DNA from: Paenibacillus sp. IHBB 10380
Lineage (GTDB): Bacteria > Bacillota > Bacilli > Paenibacillales > Paenibacillaceae
NCBI RefSeq assembly: GCF_000949425.1
Contig: NZ_CP010976.1
Coordinates: 1,984,001-2,048,000, forward strand
Length of the DNA: 64,000 bases
Direction of reading: 5' to 3'
Position numbers and translations under genes: made by a program. Below are positions 1-11,366 of this stretch, in pieces. Position 1 is the stretch's first letter. Every line of letters begins with the position of its first letter. Below the pieces are notes generated by a model. It did not search any database and was not told the DNA's origin. It was given only the letters and a program-made list of their open reading frames with translations.

Positions 1-260
1 GCAGCCATATGCAAGCCAACTTTCCCGTTCCCATACGACAACAGTGTGCGTACAGCCATAACAGCCAGCAGTATGCCGAGCAATATGACAACCGATGAAA
101 AGGAAGCTCTCTCCACAAAAATCCGCTGGACTGCTTCAGCAAGCAATGCGGCCTGGCTTATAATAGCTACACCAAGCGCCAGCGAAAGGATAGCAAGAAG
201 AATCATATTTTTCCTTTGTAAAGACATTTGCTGAGAGATCAGACTGGATTTCCTCTTCAC
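1..260 (-). CDS. cydD: CydD, ABC exporter subunit (N-terminal part)
   Basis: This is the start of a gene that runs off the left edge. The visible 86 residues begin at a GTG placed behind a strong GGAGGAG ribosome site, and hold two hydrophobic stretches (ILLAILSLALGVAIISQAAL and VVILLGILLAVMAV) typical of the first membrane helices of CydD. CydCD exports cysteine and glutathione to the periplasmic side and is needed to assemble cytochrome bd. It lies 70 bp after cydB on the same strand, the usual cydABCD order of Bacillales, and that order supports the call. No ATPase motif is visible because the gene is cut. Confidence 0.75.
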   Translation of the reverse strand, partial: MKRKSSLISQQMSLQRKNMILLAILSLALGVAIISQAALLAEAVQRIFVERASFSSVVILLGILLAVMAVRTLLSYGNGKVGLHMA

Positions 261-330
261 AGAACTCTCCTCCTTTATATATAAAGGCCTGCAAGGGAAC
301 CCCTCACATGACATAATGGATCAATCCACT

Positions 331-1347
331 TTATTTCTTTCCTTTTACATAATCCGCATCAAATAGGAAAAGTCTGAACACTAGAATCAGTGAAGGGATC
401 AACAAGCACAGACCACCGATAAACACAACCACTAGCGCGAAGCCCATCGATGGTGAAGTGGCGCTGCTTTGAATCGTGATATACGGATCAAGAATATAAG
501 GGTATTGCCCAATCCCATACGCGAAAAAGGCACAGAAAAATTGCAGCATGATGCATATGAAAGCTAATCCGTAACGGCGTCCGTTATATAACAGCCACAT
601 CGCGATCATGAAGAAAGCAACGGAAAGTGCCAGCAACCACCATAAATCCATCATATTTTGAAAATGCCGCTCATTGTGTTGACCCAAATAGATAAATGCT
701 GTCAGTGCGAGAATTATCGTTGGTGTGCTCCAAAACAGAGCGTAGTTCCGCATCAGCTTCAACGCCGAATGATCCTCTGCCCGAGAAGCGTAAAATGTCA
801 GAAATGAGCCGCTAATGAACAAAACGGACACGATTGCCAGTCCAACGATGCTCCACGATAACGGATTGGTAAACAACGCCCAGTAATCAAGAGAAACCGT
901 CTCACCCTGCTTCACGATAAAGCCGCCTTCAGACAAAGTAAGTGCCACTGACAACGAAGCCGGAATAAGCAAACCTGTAGCTCCGTACAAAAAAAGATAT
1001 ACTATGTTTTTCTTGGAACCATAATTTTCAAAAGCATAGAACGAACCGCGAATCGCAAGAAGAATAACTGCAATACTTCCCGGAACAAGCAGCGCGGAGC
1101 CATAATAATAGGCCGTGTCCGGAAAAAATCCGACGATGCCAATGTAGAAAAAGATAAAAAATACATTTGTGATCTCCCAAACGGGTGATAAATAACGGGA
1201 AATCAGACGATTAATGAGATGATCCTGCTTCGTCAAACGGGCATAAAAGGCGAAGAATCCCGCTCCGAAATCAATGGAAGCTATAATTAAATAGCCGTAC
1301 AAGAACAGCCAGAGCACCGAGATGCCAATTAATTCGTAACTCATCAT
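331..1347 (-). CDS. cydB: Cytochrome bd ubiquinol oxidase subunit II
   Basis: A 338-residue membrane protein, of normal length for CydB, with about eight to nine hydrophobic segments. It opens with the typical N-terminus ISVLWLFLYGYLIIASIDFG, in which the GaG/DFGAG element marks the family. It pairs with CydA to form the high-affinity terminal oxidase that reduces oxygen to water at the membrane. The start overlaps the cydA stop by 4 bp, so the two are translationally coupled. The order cydA-cydB-cydD on one strand shows an operon. No defects are seen. Confidence 0.95.
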   Translation of the reverse strand: MMSYELIGISVLWLFLYGYLIIASIDFGAGFFAFYARLTKQDHLINRLISRYLSPVWEITNVFFIFFYIGIVGFFPDTAYYYGSALLVPGSIAVILLAIRGSFYAFENYGSKKNIVYLFLYGATGLLIPASLSVALTLSEGGFIVKQGETVSLDYWALFTNPLSWSIVGLAIVSVLFISGSFLTFYASRAEDHSALKLMRNYALFWSTPTIILALTAFIYLGQHNERHFQNMMDLWWLLALSVAFFMIAMWLLYNGRRYGLAFICIMLQFFCAFFAYGIGQYPYILDPYITIQSSATSPSMGFALVVVFIGGLCLLIPSLILVFRLFLFDADYVKGKK

Positions 1348-2708
1348 TCAGTGCCCCCCTTTTCCGTAAATTGATTAGGATGTTCCTTCATCCATTTCTC
1401 CATCTCAACTTCTGCCGGATTATTGTTGAACAAGCGTCTTAGCACGATTACACACATACTGCCGAGTACGATGTACAAGAGTAATAAGGCGAAAAATATA
1501 ATTCTTACATTCGGTGAAGACGTGGCAGCCTCCTCAACACGCATATATCCACGGATAATCCACGGCTGTCTCCCAACTTCTGCATAAAACCATCCTAGCT
1601 CTACAGCTAGAAAAGCGAGCGGTGCGATCAGTGCGATGATGCCAAGCATCCACTTGTTAAGCGCATTGCGTTTTTTCCAGAACACCAACAGGAAATACAG
1701 GACCGAAATCGCGAGCAGAGCAAATCCGATTCCGGCCATTAAATCAAACAGGTAATGAACGAGAAGCGGTGGCCATTCATCCTTGGGGAATTCCTCCAGC
1801 CCCGTTACCTCTGCATTAAAGTCTCCAAAGGCCAGAAAGCTGAGCACTTTCGGCAGATGAAGAGCCCCTAGAACTTCATGCTCTGCGTTCAGCCATCCCA
1901 TTAGAACCAAATCCACACCGCTACCTGTCTCAAAATGCCACTCTGCTGCTGCAAGCTTCTCTGGCTGATGCTCGGCCAAAAACTTGGCGGACACATCTCC
2001 GGCTAACGTGTTCAGCAAACCGAACAGCAAAACAACCGCCATCATGAGATTCAAGGATTTTTTGTGGTATGCGGACACCCCTTTTCTGAGCATCGCAAAG
2101 GCTGCAATCCCGGCTAACAAGGCAGCTCCTGTCAAATAGGCCGAGCTTAATACATGGAATACCTTGGAGAACGTTGCCGTATTCAGCATCGCTTGCACCG
2201 GGTCAATCGCTGTGAATTGACCTGCTTCCATGACAAAGCCTCCAGGCTGGTTCATGAATCCGTTCACCGTCGTAATAAAAACGGCAGACATGCCTGCCCC
2301 GGCGACAATCGGAATCGTCAACAGCCAATGGATATACGGATTTTTGAACCGATCCCACGTATACAAATAAATGCCCAGGAAGATGGCCTCAAAAAAGAAC
2401 GCGAACACTTCCATGAATAACGGAAGTGCAATAACATTCCCAGCCAGTTTCATAAAATTCGGCCACACCAGGGCTAGTTGTAGTGAAATCGCTGTGCCGG
2501 TCACGACACCAACCGCTACAGAAATGACAAATCCTCGAGACCACCTCTTCGCCATAAGTGTATAATGGTGATCCTTCTTGCGGATCCCGATGAACTCTGC
2601 AATAGCGATCATTAGCGGTATACCGACGCCAATCGTCGCAAAAATAACGTGGAACCCGAGAGTCAAGCCTGTCACCAGCCTGCTCCATAGCACCGTATCA
2701 ATTGCCAT
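1344..2708 (-). CDS. cydA: Cytochrome bd ubiquinol oxidase subunit I
   Basis: A 454-residue haem-bearing subunit of cytochrome bd. Near the N-terminus the stretch TLGFHVIFATIGVGIPL carries the conserved haem-ligand histidine (residue 20). Later segments include GRQPWIIRGYMRV, a family hallmark near the C-terminus. Length and the short loop between the middle helices fit the short-Q-loop form found in Firmicutes. It is the first gene of the cyd operon. A TTGTGAA half-site like that of the redox repressor Rex sits about 170 bp upstream (2880-2886), but the second half is not conserved, so Rex control is only a guess. Confidence 0.95.
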   Translation of the reverse strand: MAIDTVLWSRLVTGLTLGFHVIFATIGVGIPLMIAIAEFIGIRKKDHHYTLMAKRWSRGFVISVAVGVVTGTAISLQLALVWPNFMKLAGNVIALPLFMEVFAFFFEAIFLGIYLYTWDRFKNPYIHWLLTIPIVAGAGMSAVFITTVNGFMNQPGGFVMEAGQFTAIDPVQAMLNTATFSKVFHVLSSAYLTGAALLAGIAAFAMLRKGVSAYHKKSLNLMMAVVLLFGLLNTLAGDVSAKFLAEHQPEKLAAAEWHFETGSGVDLVLMGWLNAEHEVLGALHLPKVLSFLAFGDFNAEVTGLEEFPKDEWPPLLVHYLFDLMAGIGFALLAISVLYFLLVFWKKRNALNKWMLGIIALIAPLAFLAVELGWFYAEVGRQPWIIRGYMRVEEAATSSPNVRIIFFALLLLYIVLGSMCVIVLRRLFNNNPAEVEMEKWMKEHPNQFTEKGGTE

Positions 2709-3365
2709 TCTTTACTGCTCCCTTCAAACTCTGTTCATTTTTCGTAATAAATTGATGCTCATGACTAGGCCCGCTACCGTTTGGCTACATCTCATATCCA
2801 GTTTGCCAGAGTAATTGACACCGTTACATTTTCCAGCGCTTAGATGTTCCACTATCTTTGTATGCAAAAAGAGATTGTTTTCACAAAGTAAGGGACGTTG
2901 ATGCTTTGCCTCACACGCATTGCATTTTACTGCCGTTCGTTACTGGCTGAAGTGAGAGCTGGCGAGCCTGTTCTAACCTGGTACCTGAATACAGTCAAAG
3001 TACTAGACGAGACCTAATAGTTAAAATTATTATATCTTGATCTGTAAGTAATTCAATCACTGACACGTCTTCGTCCCTAAACGTTCAAGAAAGGATCAAC
3101 TCTTTCTGACAACTAGGTGAAAAACACAAAAAATACCCGATCGAGCTATTGATTCATTTAGCTCATATGTGGTATTACAAGTCTACTCGCATATCGATTT
3201 ATGCTAGGTGTGCCGCGCCTGTTATGGATGGCTTATTCAGTGCCTTTGGCGTCACCTGTCGAAGACCTATCCCCATTGCATTCCCTTTATACTCTCTTTT
3301 AAAGAAAGATACATTCTATTGAAGTTACCCCTGTCAAGTAGACAGTAATGAAAGAAGATCACTAA
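2709..3365. other. Gene-free stretch upstream of cydA
   Basis: About 650 bp without a convincing gene. It should hold the cyd promoter. The only regulatory-looking site I can point to is the Rex-like half-site on the minus strand at 2880-2886. The part beyond 3000 looks like degenerate mobile-element flank and has no long open frame on either strand. Confidence 0.4.
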
Positions 3366-3565
3366 GCAACCTTAGTTCGGTATTCAACCGGACTAAGGGC
3401 TTAATTTCTTTTGGAATCGATGGTGGCTTTAAAAGTGGATATAGCGGTGGACTTCGTTCATTAATTGCTTCGGGTTGTGGAATTTCAGTAGTCGGAGCGA
3501 CTCACTCTTTAAATGTCCAAAGAAACTTTCCATACTAGCATTGTCGAGACAATTGCCCTTACGTG
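3366..3565 (-). pseudogene. IS3-family (IS150-like) transposase, C-terminal remnant
   Basis: Reading the minus strand gives GNCLDNASMESFFGHLKSES followed by a phrase of the type KFHNPKQLMNEVHRYIHF. This is the catalytic end of IS3-family OrfB integrase-type transposases, including the DDE glutamate in ESFFGHLK. A stop and frameshift follow, and then the family tail LSPVEYRTKVA appears in another frame. The upstream three quarters of the gene are absent, so this is a dead fragment. Confidence 0.8.
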
Positions 3566-3872
3566 ACATACTTGACTGTATGCAGTGACGCTTTAAAAGC
3601 TACTTACAATTCAAAATAGGCAGAAAATCAAATCAATCTGATATTAATTTGGAATAGATATTGAGATCATTAAACTTTCTTTCTACTCTTTTATATTGTC
3701 TAAGTGTTCCTGCAAACGTAAAGTTGAGCTTTTGTATATGCTATATTTTAATGTCAGGTTTAAGATATTGACATCTGCGCATAGTTCAGTCCCTTCATTT
3801 TTGAAGTTTCATTATACAAGAGCTTAAGGGTTTATCTACGATCAGTTTTTGTTATTAAACTTCTCCGTTAGC
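3566..3872. other. Gene-free stretch
   Basis: About 300 AT-rich bases between the IS3 remnant and the azoreductase stop. No open frame with a ribosome site and no clear terminator were seen. Confidence 0.3.
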
Positions 3873-4514
3873 TTATTTCACTGCTAAATTTGAAGCGGCT
3901 TCTTCAGCTTCTTTATATGCTTTTTGTAATACTTCATCTCTGTCCAGTATATCAGTACCTTGCGCTCGAAGAATTTGATAATCTTCAATACCGAAAAAAT
4001 TGAACATCGACTTCAAGTATTTATGCGAATATTCAATTTCGGTATACCAGTCATTATTGGTATAGATTGCCCCACTTCCTTGTATCACAAGCATACTTCT
4101 TCCATCTTTAAGAAGACCAACTGATCCCGTTTCTGTATATTTAAAGGTTTCCCTTGCAATCATAATATTATCCATATAATCCTTTAACTTTGATGGCACA
4201 TTAAAGTTATGCACTGGATAAACAATTACATACTTGTTTGCACTTTTAAATTGTTTTAATACATCATTCATACGCTCTGTTACTTCTTGTTCCCGACTTG
4301 TTAGTTCTTGACCTGTTTTTAATTTTCCCCATGCACTTAAAACAGTTTGATCTATCATTGGTACTACGTCCTTGTACAAGTTAATTTGTTCAATAACTTC
4401 ATCATTAGAATGCTTCTCCTTATAAATTTTCATAAAGTAATTAAATACATTTAGACTAACTGAAGAGGTGGAATCGACTTCTGGATGTGCATTGATGACA
4501 AGCAGTTTGCTCAT
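3873..4514 (-). CDS. azoR: FMN-dependent NADH-azoreductase
   Basis: A 213-residue flavodoxin-fold protein of the AzoR/AcpD family, which uses NADH and FMN to reduce azo compounds and quinones in the cytosol. The N-terminus MSKLLVINAHPEVDSTSSVS is the FMN-phosphate loop of the family, and VIVYPVHNFNVPSKLKDYMD is the conserved substrate and flavin segment. The start follows AAGGAG at a good distance. It is transcribed away from an Rrf2-type regulator, with a large inverted repeat between them, suggesting direct control by that regulator, probably in response to quinone, thiol or metal stress. No defect is seen. Confidence 0.9.
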   Translation of the reverse strand: MSKLLVINAHPEVDSTSSVSLNVFNYFMKIYKEKHSNDEVIEQINLYKDVVPMIDQTVLSAWGKLKTGQELTSREQEVTERMNDVLKQFKSANKYVIVYPVHNFNVPSKLKDYMDNIMIARETFKYTETGSVGLLKDGRSMLVIQGSGAIYTNNDWYTEIEYSHKYLKSMFNFFGIEDYQILRAQGTDILDRDEVLQKAYKEAEEAASNLAVK

Positions 4515-4553
4515 TGGATGTGTTCTCCTTTAAATTTAATTTATTTAATCTTG

Positions 4554-4610
4554 ATTGTAGATTATATCAATCGTTGATAAAACTAATCGTCGATTTATAT
4601 AATCTACAAT
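4554..4610. promoter_or_regulatory. Long inverted repeat in the azoR/Rrf2 intergenic region
   Basis: A perfect 14-bp inverted repeat: ATTGTAGATTATAT at 4554-4567 and its complement ATATAATCTACAAT at 4597-4610. Between the arms lie two related sub-sites, ATCGTTGAT and ATCGTCGAT. The whole 57-bp element sits just upstream of azoR. It is the obvious candidate operator for the divergent Rrf2 regulator; binding is an inference. Confidence 0.7.
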
Positions 4611-4746
4611 ATAAAAGTTTCATAGCCTTTTGTCAAATTCTATAGACAAAATTCTAAAGTTAGTTTTTGGTAATTTACAAAAAAACATTTAGGGCTTATA
4701 ATAATTGTTTTGATAGCCTTTTTACAATGAAAGCAGGTGAGTCTAT

Positions 4747-5253
4747 ATGCAGTATAGTGTTATGGTTGAATATGCGTTGCATAGCCTTGTTTATTTAATA
4801 GACGTACCCGAAGAGGAAAGTATTGGAATAAAAGACCTTTCAGAATTTCAAGGGCTTTCAGAAACATATCTCTCAAAAGTTTTTGGTAAATTATCAAAGT
4901 CTGGTATCGTGAGTTCTACACCTGGTGTAAAGGGTGGTTATAAATTAGCTAAGTCCCCCGAAGAAATTTCTTTTTGGGATGTAATAGAAGCAGTTGAAGG
5001 AGTAAAACCTATTTTCCAATGTAAAAATGTTTTGAAAAATAATCTTATGTATTTAGATAAAGAATGCTCTTCCTGTACTTCCGCCAATTCTTCTTGTATG
5101 ATTAACTTAACTATGCTTGAGGCAGAAGAATATATGCGTGAGTTTCTTCGTAATAGGACCCTTGCATGGTTAAATGATGAACTTAATCACGTTTTACCTG
5201 AAAAATTGCGGACAGATAGCCGAGAATACTTTATAAGAAAAAACTCAAACTAA
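4747..5253 (+). CDS. Rrf2-family transcriptional regulator
   Basis: A 168-residue Rrf2 protein. The winged helix spans about residues 10-65, with GLSETYLSKVFGKLSKSGIV as the recognition helix region and the wing SSTPGVKGGYKLAKSP. A cysteine cluster follows in the middle: one Cys in FQCKN, then ECSSC and SSC. This recalls the Fe-S or redox-sensing cysteines of NsrR and IscR, although spacing is not identical. The N-terminal MQYSVMVEYALHSL is typical. It is divergent from azoR and is likely its repressor. A terminator lies directly downstream. Confidence 0.9.
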   Translation: MQYSVMVEYALHSLVYLIDVPEEESIGIKDLSEFQGLSETYLSKVFGKLSKSGIVSSTPGVKGGYKLAKSPEEISFWDVIEAVEGVKPIFQCKNVLKNNLMYLDKECSSCTSANSSCMINLTMLEAEEYMREFLRNRTLAWLNDELNHVLPEKLRTDSREYFIRKNSN

Positions 5254-5281
5254 CTCAAAACGTAATTATTAATATAAACAA

Positions 5282-5320
5282 AGCCCTGAAAATCTTCTGC
5301 AAATTTTCTGGGCTTTATAT
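5282..5320 (+). terminator. Rho-independent terminator after the Rrf2 gene
   Basis: A hairpin with arms AAAGCCCtGAAAAT and ATTTTCtGGGCTTT, followed by a weak T-rich tail, starts about 30 bp after the Rrf2 stop codon. Confidence 0.75.
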
Positions 5321-5449
5321 ATTTATTATCAATTACTAACCTCCACATCCGAAATTTTCGGATTATCGGATAGGAAACATGAATATGATGGAGAAGCATC
5401 CGCAATCAGTAGATCACGAAGCATTAGTAAAAACTTGAAGCCGACCTCC

Positions 5450-5553
5450 TTTTCAAAAGTGTCTATCTTCCGGGTGATACGCGCATGGTTTTATTTTTTG
5501 ATATCTACAGGAACCGATATTTTCTTGTTGTAGGTCTTAATATATTGATATCC
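5450..5553 (-). pseudogene. Fragment of a DUF4179 anti-sigma gene end
   Basis: Two blocks match the downstream end of the anti-sigma gene at 31.2 kb. Positions 5450-5478 match 31003-31031, and 5480-5552 match about 31192-31262, with only a few changes. The roughly 160 bp that separate the blocks near 31 kb are missing here. The copied part encodes only the last residues (DIKK-type tail), so it cannot be functional. It shows that a related locus once stood here or that a segment was copied. Confidence 0.6.
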
Positions 5554-5690
5554 CTCTCAACGTTTCCCATCCAAATTGAATAACTGATGCAAAATGCGGC
5601 ATCGAATCGCATAAAACGAAGAAAACCTCTATTATGCGGGTTTCTCGTTTTTATACATATGATTGTTTAACCCTATTGTCAATACCGACT
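5554..5690. other. Degenerate intergenic stretch
   Basis: Short imperfect palindromes around 5595-5655 suggest a decayed repeat. No gene is supported. Together with 5321-5449 this makes a mostly gene-free region. Confidence 0.3.
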
Positions 5691-5692
5691 CA

Positions 5693-6035
5693 CTATCTGA
5701 CACTCTGGAAATTAGCTTTAATTTTTAATTTATACTCTTTATTATGTGAAGATTCCCGGCTTCCATATAAAAGAAACTCATTTAATACCTGGACAACAAG
5801 CAGTTGTGTATCTGTAGATTCTTCAATCAACAATTGCAATCCATCGCTAATAATCTTCTCTACAAAATTCCCTTTCGTATACTCATTAATATGAAAGTAT
5901 ATTTCAAAACTATATCCCTCTAAAATCCAAGTAAATACAGCGTCTGTTAGTTCTTCTTTCGAAGAGTAATAATAATATATTGATGGCTTCTGTATGCCTA
6001 CAGAATTAGCGATCATGTCATCCCATAACTGTTCT
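5693..6035 (-). pseudogene. TetR-family regulator, N-terminally truncated
   Basis: The minus strand encodes DMIANSVGIQKPSIYYYYSS followed by KEELTDAVF, the recognition-helix region of TetR/AcrR repressors, and then a helical C-terminal domain ending near 5693. The first part of the DNA-binding domain is missing. The upstream residues of this open frame do not resemble TetR, and the join coincides with the ISNCY fragment that begins near 6036. An insertion followed by decay is the simplest history. The gene is almost certainly inactive. Confidence 0.7.
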
Positions 6036-6049
6036 AGGATAATGTTACT

Positions 6050-6350
6050 ATGGGACAGGAGATAATGACATTGACGAATGCCGAGATGAAGAAAGTTCTG
6101 GTTGTGAAAAAGTTGTTGGATGGACATATGACGAATCAGGAAGGAGCAGCCTCATTAGGGCTTTCAGTGAGACAGGTTCAGCGTCTTAAACAACGATATC
6201 GGAAAAGGAGGAGCGGCTTGCATTGCCCATCAGAATCGCGGCTGCAAGCCCGCACATGCGCTGATTGCTCGGGCAACTTTCTGCGGAATGGATGGTCTCT
6301 ATGCTATGCTATTAGATAAATACGGATATCGAGAAATCCCTATATATGGT
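6050..6350 (+). pseudogene. ISNCY-family transposase, N-terminal fragment with frameshift
   Basis: The frame starts MTLTNAEMKKVLVVKKLLDG and continues into a helix-turn-helix AASLGLSVRQVQRLKQRYRK, as in IS1202/ISNCY transposases. After about 6215 the reading shifts; the other frame gives GAACIAHQNRGCKPAHALIA and then ARATFCGMDGLYAMLLDKYG, before a stop. The catalytic part is absent. It is a dead fragment that cut the neighbouring TetR gene. Confidence 0.7.
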
Positions 6351-6424
6351 TAATCAACAGGTGTGATTTTATACAAATCTAAATATAATTAAACTATTAG
6401 CGTTGAACGAGTATTTTAGTATCT

Positions 6425-6780
6425 TTATTTTTTATGATAAGTCAACGCCATTTGAATACAAAGTGTTAATTCTTCAATTGGTAACTCACTGTTAACTGAA
6501 AGTAAGATTACTCTGTTTTTAGAAAAGTCTAAAGAGTTACCAAATAGTACTCTCCATTCTTCAACTAAAATTGTTTGACAATGTACGAAAAGACCTATTT
6601 GTGAATCTGAAAAACGATCGATTCTAATAGGTGTACCGTTTTTAGATTAAAAAGTTAATTGTTTCCACTTCAAACTCTCTTGAATAGTTATATCTCCCAA
6701 ATTATTAGCAACATTCATAATCAATTGTTTGAGTTCGACTGTATGGTGCTATCGATCCCCGTTAGTCAATAAGGATAGCC
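6425..6780 (-). pseudogene. DUF1801-family protein, broken
   Basis: Minus-strand translation gives, in order, an ESLKWKQLTF piece, an in-frame TAA, GTPIRIDRFSDSQIGLFVHC, then QTILVEEWRVLFGNS and LPIEELTLCIQMALTYHKK. This is the pattern of DUF1801 proteins (iron-chaperone-like fold, function uncertain). Both the internal stop and the damaged upstream part show that it is a pseudogene. Confidence 0.6.
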
Positions 6781-7131
6781 TAAAAAATCAAGATTTCCAT
6801 TGCTCCAATCAGTCTTTCCTACTTCCTTAATCATTAATTCATTCATTACCTTAAAGCCTATTCCATTTGTTGATGAGTTTCATCATCAACTTTCAACCAT
6901 TTACACCTGTTCTTCATGGTTTATATCCATTTCTCAAATACAACCTCATGTTATCCGCAAATAAAAGTATAAGTGCGAGTTTTTAAAATTTAATAGCTTT
7001 TTCCTCTGATAAATATGTTTTAGACTGAGCCAACTAATATAAATAAATGCAGTCTAAAACTTAAAAATAAAGTCTTAGACTGCACCTCATTCAACTTCAG
7101 CGCCAAAGCGGGCTTATGCCTGCCTGCTAGT
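6781..7131. other. Gene-free stretch
   Basis: AT-rich sequence with no supported gene. Two similar 'agtcTAAAAC/gtCTTAGACTGCA' segments around 7020-7085 form a weak palindrome that could be a terminator for the upstream pseudogene. Confidence 0.3.
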
Positions 7132-7548
7132 TTAAATTTTAATAATCGCTAACATATCATCACCGTCTTCGTCCATACCAACTTCAACGAAACCAAAGCT
7201 AGAGTAAAAGCTTCTCGCTACAGGATTATTCGGGTTGTAACAAATTTCAATCTCTTCCAATCCATCTGTCCGCCTAATTTCATCAAGGGCCAGTAGCATT
7301 GCTCTACGCCCAATACCTTTGTTTTGATGGTGCTGATCCACCATAAATCGTCAAATCGATATTCTTTGGTCTGTCTCAGGCACCCACATGAAAAATCCGA
7401 CAGGCTTGCCGTCTAAGTAAATTGCGCGTGTTTGGTATGAGGGGTTGAATTTTGACTCAACGAGTGACCACGTATTGTCTGCGACATAATCATATTGATT
7501 ATCAGCTACAGATAGGTCACAGACCTCTTCATAATTGTCCTTATCCAC
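7132..7548 (-). pseudogene. GNAT N-acetyltransferase interrupted by one stop codon
   Basis: Two open pieces lie in the same frame and are separated only by TGA and two codons (TGA-CGA-TTT, 7345-7353). The first encodes NTWSLVESKFNPSYQTRAIY and LDGKPVGFFMWVPETDQRIS. The second encodes RFMVDQHHQNKGIGRRAMLL, the acetyl-CoA loop (Q-N-K-G-I-G-R), and NPVARSFYSSFGFVEVG. Relatives of the spermidine-acetyltransferase type (BltD/PaiA-like) have W at the stop position, so a TGG to TGA change explains the break. Everything else looks intact, implying recent inactivation or a read error. Confidence 0.75.
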
Positions 7549-7559
7549 ATCAATACGTA

Positions 7560-7826
7560 CTTTAGTCGATACAATTGAGGAAGGGAATTTTTCAATTGTC
7601 GAATCGGATTGCTTGACGAAAAGTTCTCAGGAATATTTCATTGTTGCTAGGAAGATTTGATATGTGTTGCAAAGGAGCCGTTTCACCAAATATTTCGCCG
7701 TTACTTATGGTACAGTTCTCCGCGCTGTCTGTAACGGCAAGTTTAAAGGCCACCCGTAAAGGATGGCCCTAATCTACCTATCTCAATAGTCTCAAATCTA
7801 CTAACGGGAAATTTCCGCCTAAAAGT
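7560..7826. other. Gene-free stretch with hairpin
   Basis: No gene. A hairpin with arms GGCCACCc and GGATGGCC lies at about 7748-7768 between the methyltransferase and the broken GNAT gene and could end transcription of the methyltransferase. Confidence 0.35.
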
Positions 7827-8429
7827 TTATTTTTGAGAATCAAGAATAAACATAGATGCATCATGTCCCATGAATATTTTATTTCCATTATAAAAAGTTT
7901 TGGATTGAATATTCCTATACCCTATTTTAGTCATAATGTCAGTTAGCTTTACTTGATTAAATCCATTATGAACTATATCTGAAATTACTTTTTCATTTTT
8001 ATTAAAATCTACGATTAGTAAATGTCCTCCTTCATTTAGAACATCAAATAATCTTGATAAAACAAATTCAACATCATTAATATGGAGTAGAACCTGAGCC
8101 ATGAAAATATAGTCAGCATGTAAATCCGATAGATCTTCCTTTTCAAAATCAAAGCATAATGTATCTACATTCTGAAAATTAAAATCTGAATTTTTTTGCT
8201 TTATTTGATTAATCATGTTTTGTGAAGTATCCAGAAATAGCATAGAATTAAAATCGTTTAACAAGTTCATTCCGACAAGACCAGTTCCACACCCAAAATC
8301 AATAGCATTCTTACTATTAGCATCAACTAAATATTCACGAATGGCATTAGAAGATACCTTTGCAATTTGAATTCTTTCAGAAGTGTCATATATATTAGCT
8401 ATCATTTCAAACTTATCCGTATTTCCCAT
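7827..8429 (-). CDS. Class I SAM-dependent methyltransferase
   Basis: A 200-residue protein with a Rossmann methyltransferase core. Motif I is NAIDFGCGTGLVGMNLL (about residues 38-54), the acidic end of strand 2 is MLFLDTSQNMINQIKQ, and a further core strand with its loop is HADYIFMAQVLLHI. It resembles the small Methyltransf_11/25 enzymes; the substrate cannot be told. The start follows GAGAGGTAATA. It stands alone, with no partner gene on the same strand close by. Confidence 0.85.
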   Translation of the reverse strand: MGNTDKFEMIANIYDTSERIQIAKVSSNAIREYLVDANSKNAIDFGCGTGLVGMNLLNDFNSMLFLDTSQNMINQIKQKNSDFNFQNVDTLCFDFEKEDLSDLHADYIFMAQVLLHINDVEFVLSRLFDVLNEGGHLLIVDFNKNEKVISDIVHNGFNQVKLTDIMTKIGYRNIQSKTFYNGNKIFMGHDASMFILDSQK

Positions 8430-8682
8430 TATTACCTCTCCAATCTACCTTAATAAAATCCTGAATACAACATTATAGAATGATATTCTATCGAAGCATT
8501 AGCATTTAGTCCACATGCTTATTAGTTTCACCAGTTCCCTCTCCAAAGTTGTCCAATGCTTTATTCTCGTTCATCGGGATCGCGCAAGCGTCCAGGTAGA
8601 TAAAAGGACGAACAGGGTAACCGCCCTTTTATCTATAACAGGTTGCATTATGACAGAGGCTCTTACTTGACGTATTCAGCGA
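8430..8682. other. Intergenic stretch between methyltransferase and rph
   Basis: No gene. A stem of the type AAAGGaC...CCCTTT around 8605-8640 could be the rph terminator or a repeat. Confidence 0.3.
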
Positions 8683-11295
<2,613 letters not shown>

Positions 11296-11331
11296 TCAAT
11301 ATCGCTCCTAACCATTAAATTGAGAAAAAAA

Positions 11332-11360
11332 TTTGACAAGAGTTCACCGGCATGATAAAA
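11332..11360 (+). promoter_or_regulatory. Sigma-A-type promoter divergent from rph
   Basis: TTGACA at 11332-11337, a 17-bp spacer and TAAAAT at 11355-11360 on the plus strand. This is a near-consensus promoter pointing away from rph. It is followed about 90 bp later by a terminator. Confidence 0.6.
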
Positions 11361-11366
11361 TCAAAT

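Noticed and set aside
2872..2887. Rex operator upstream of cydA
   Set aside because: Only one half (TTGTGAA) is conserved; the expected TTCACAA partner at the right spacing is missing, so I did not list it as a site.
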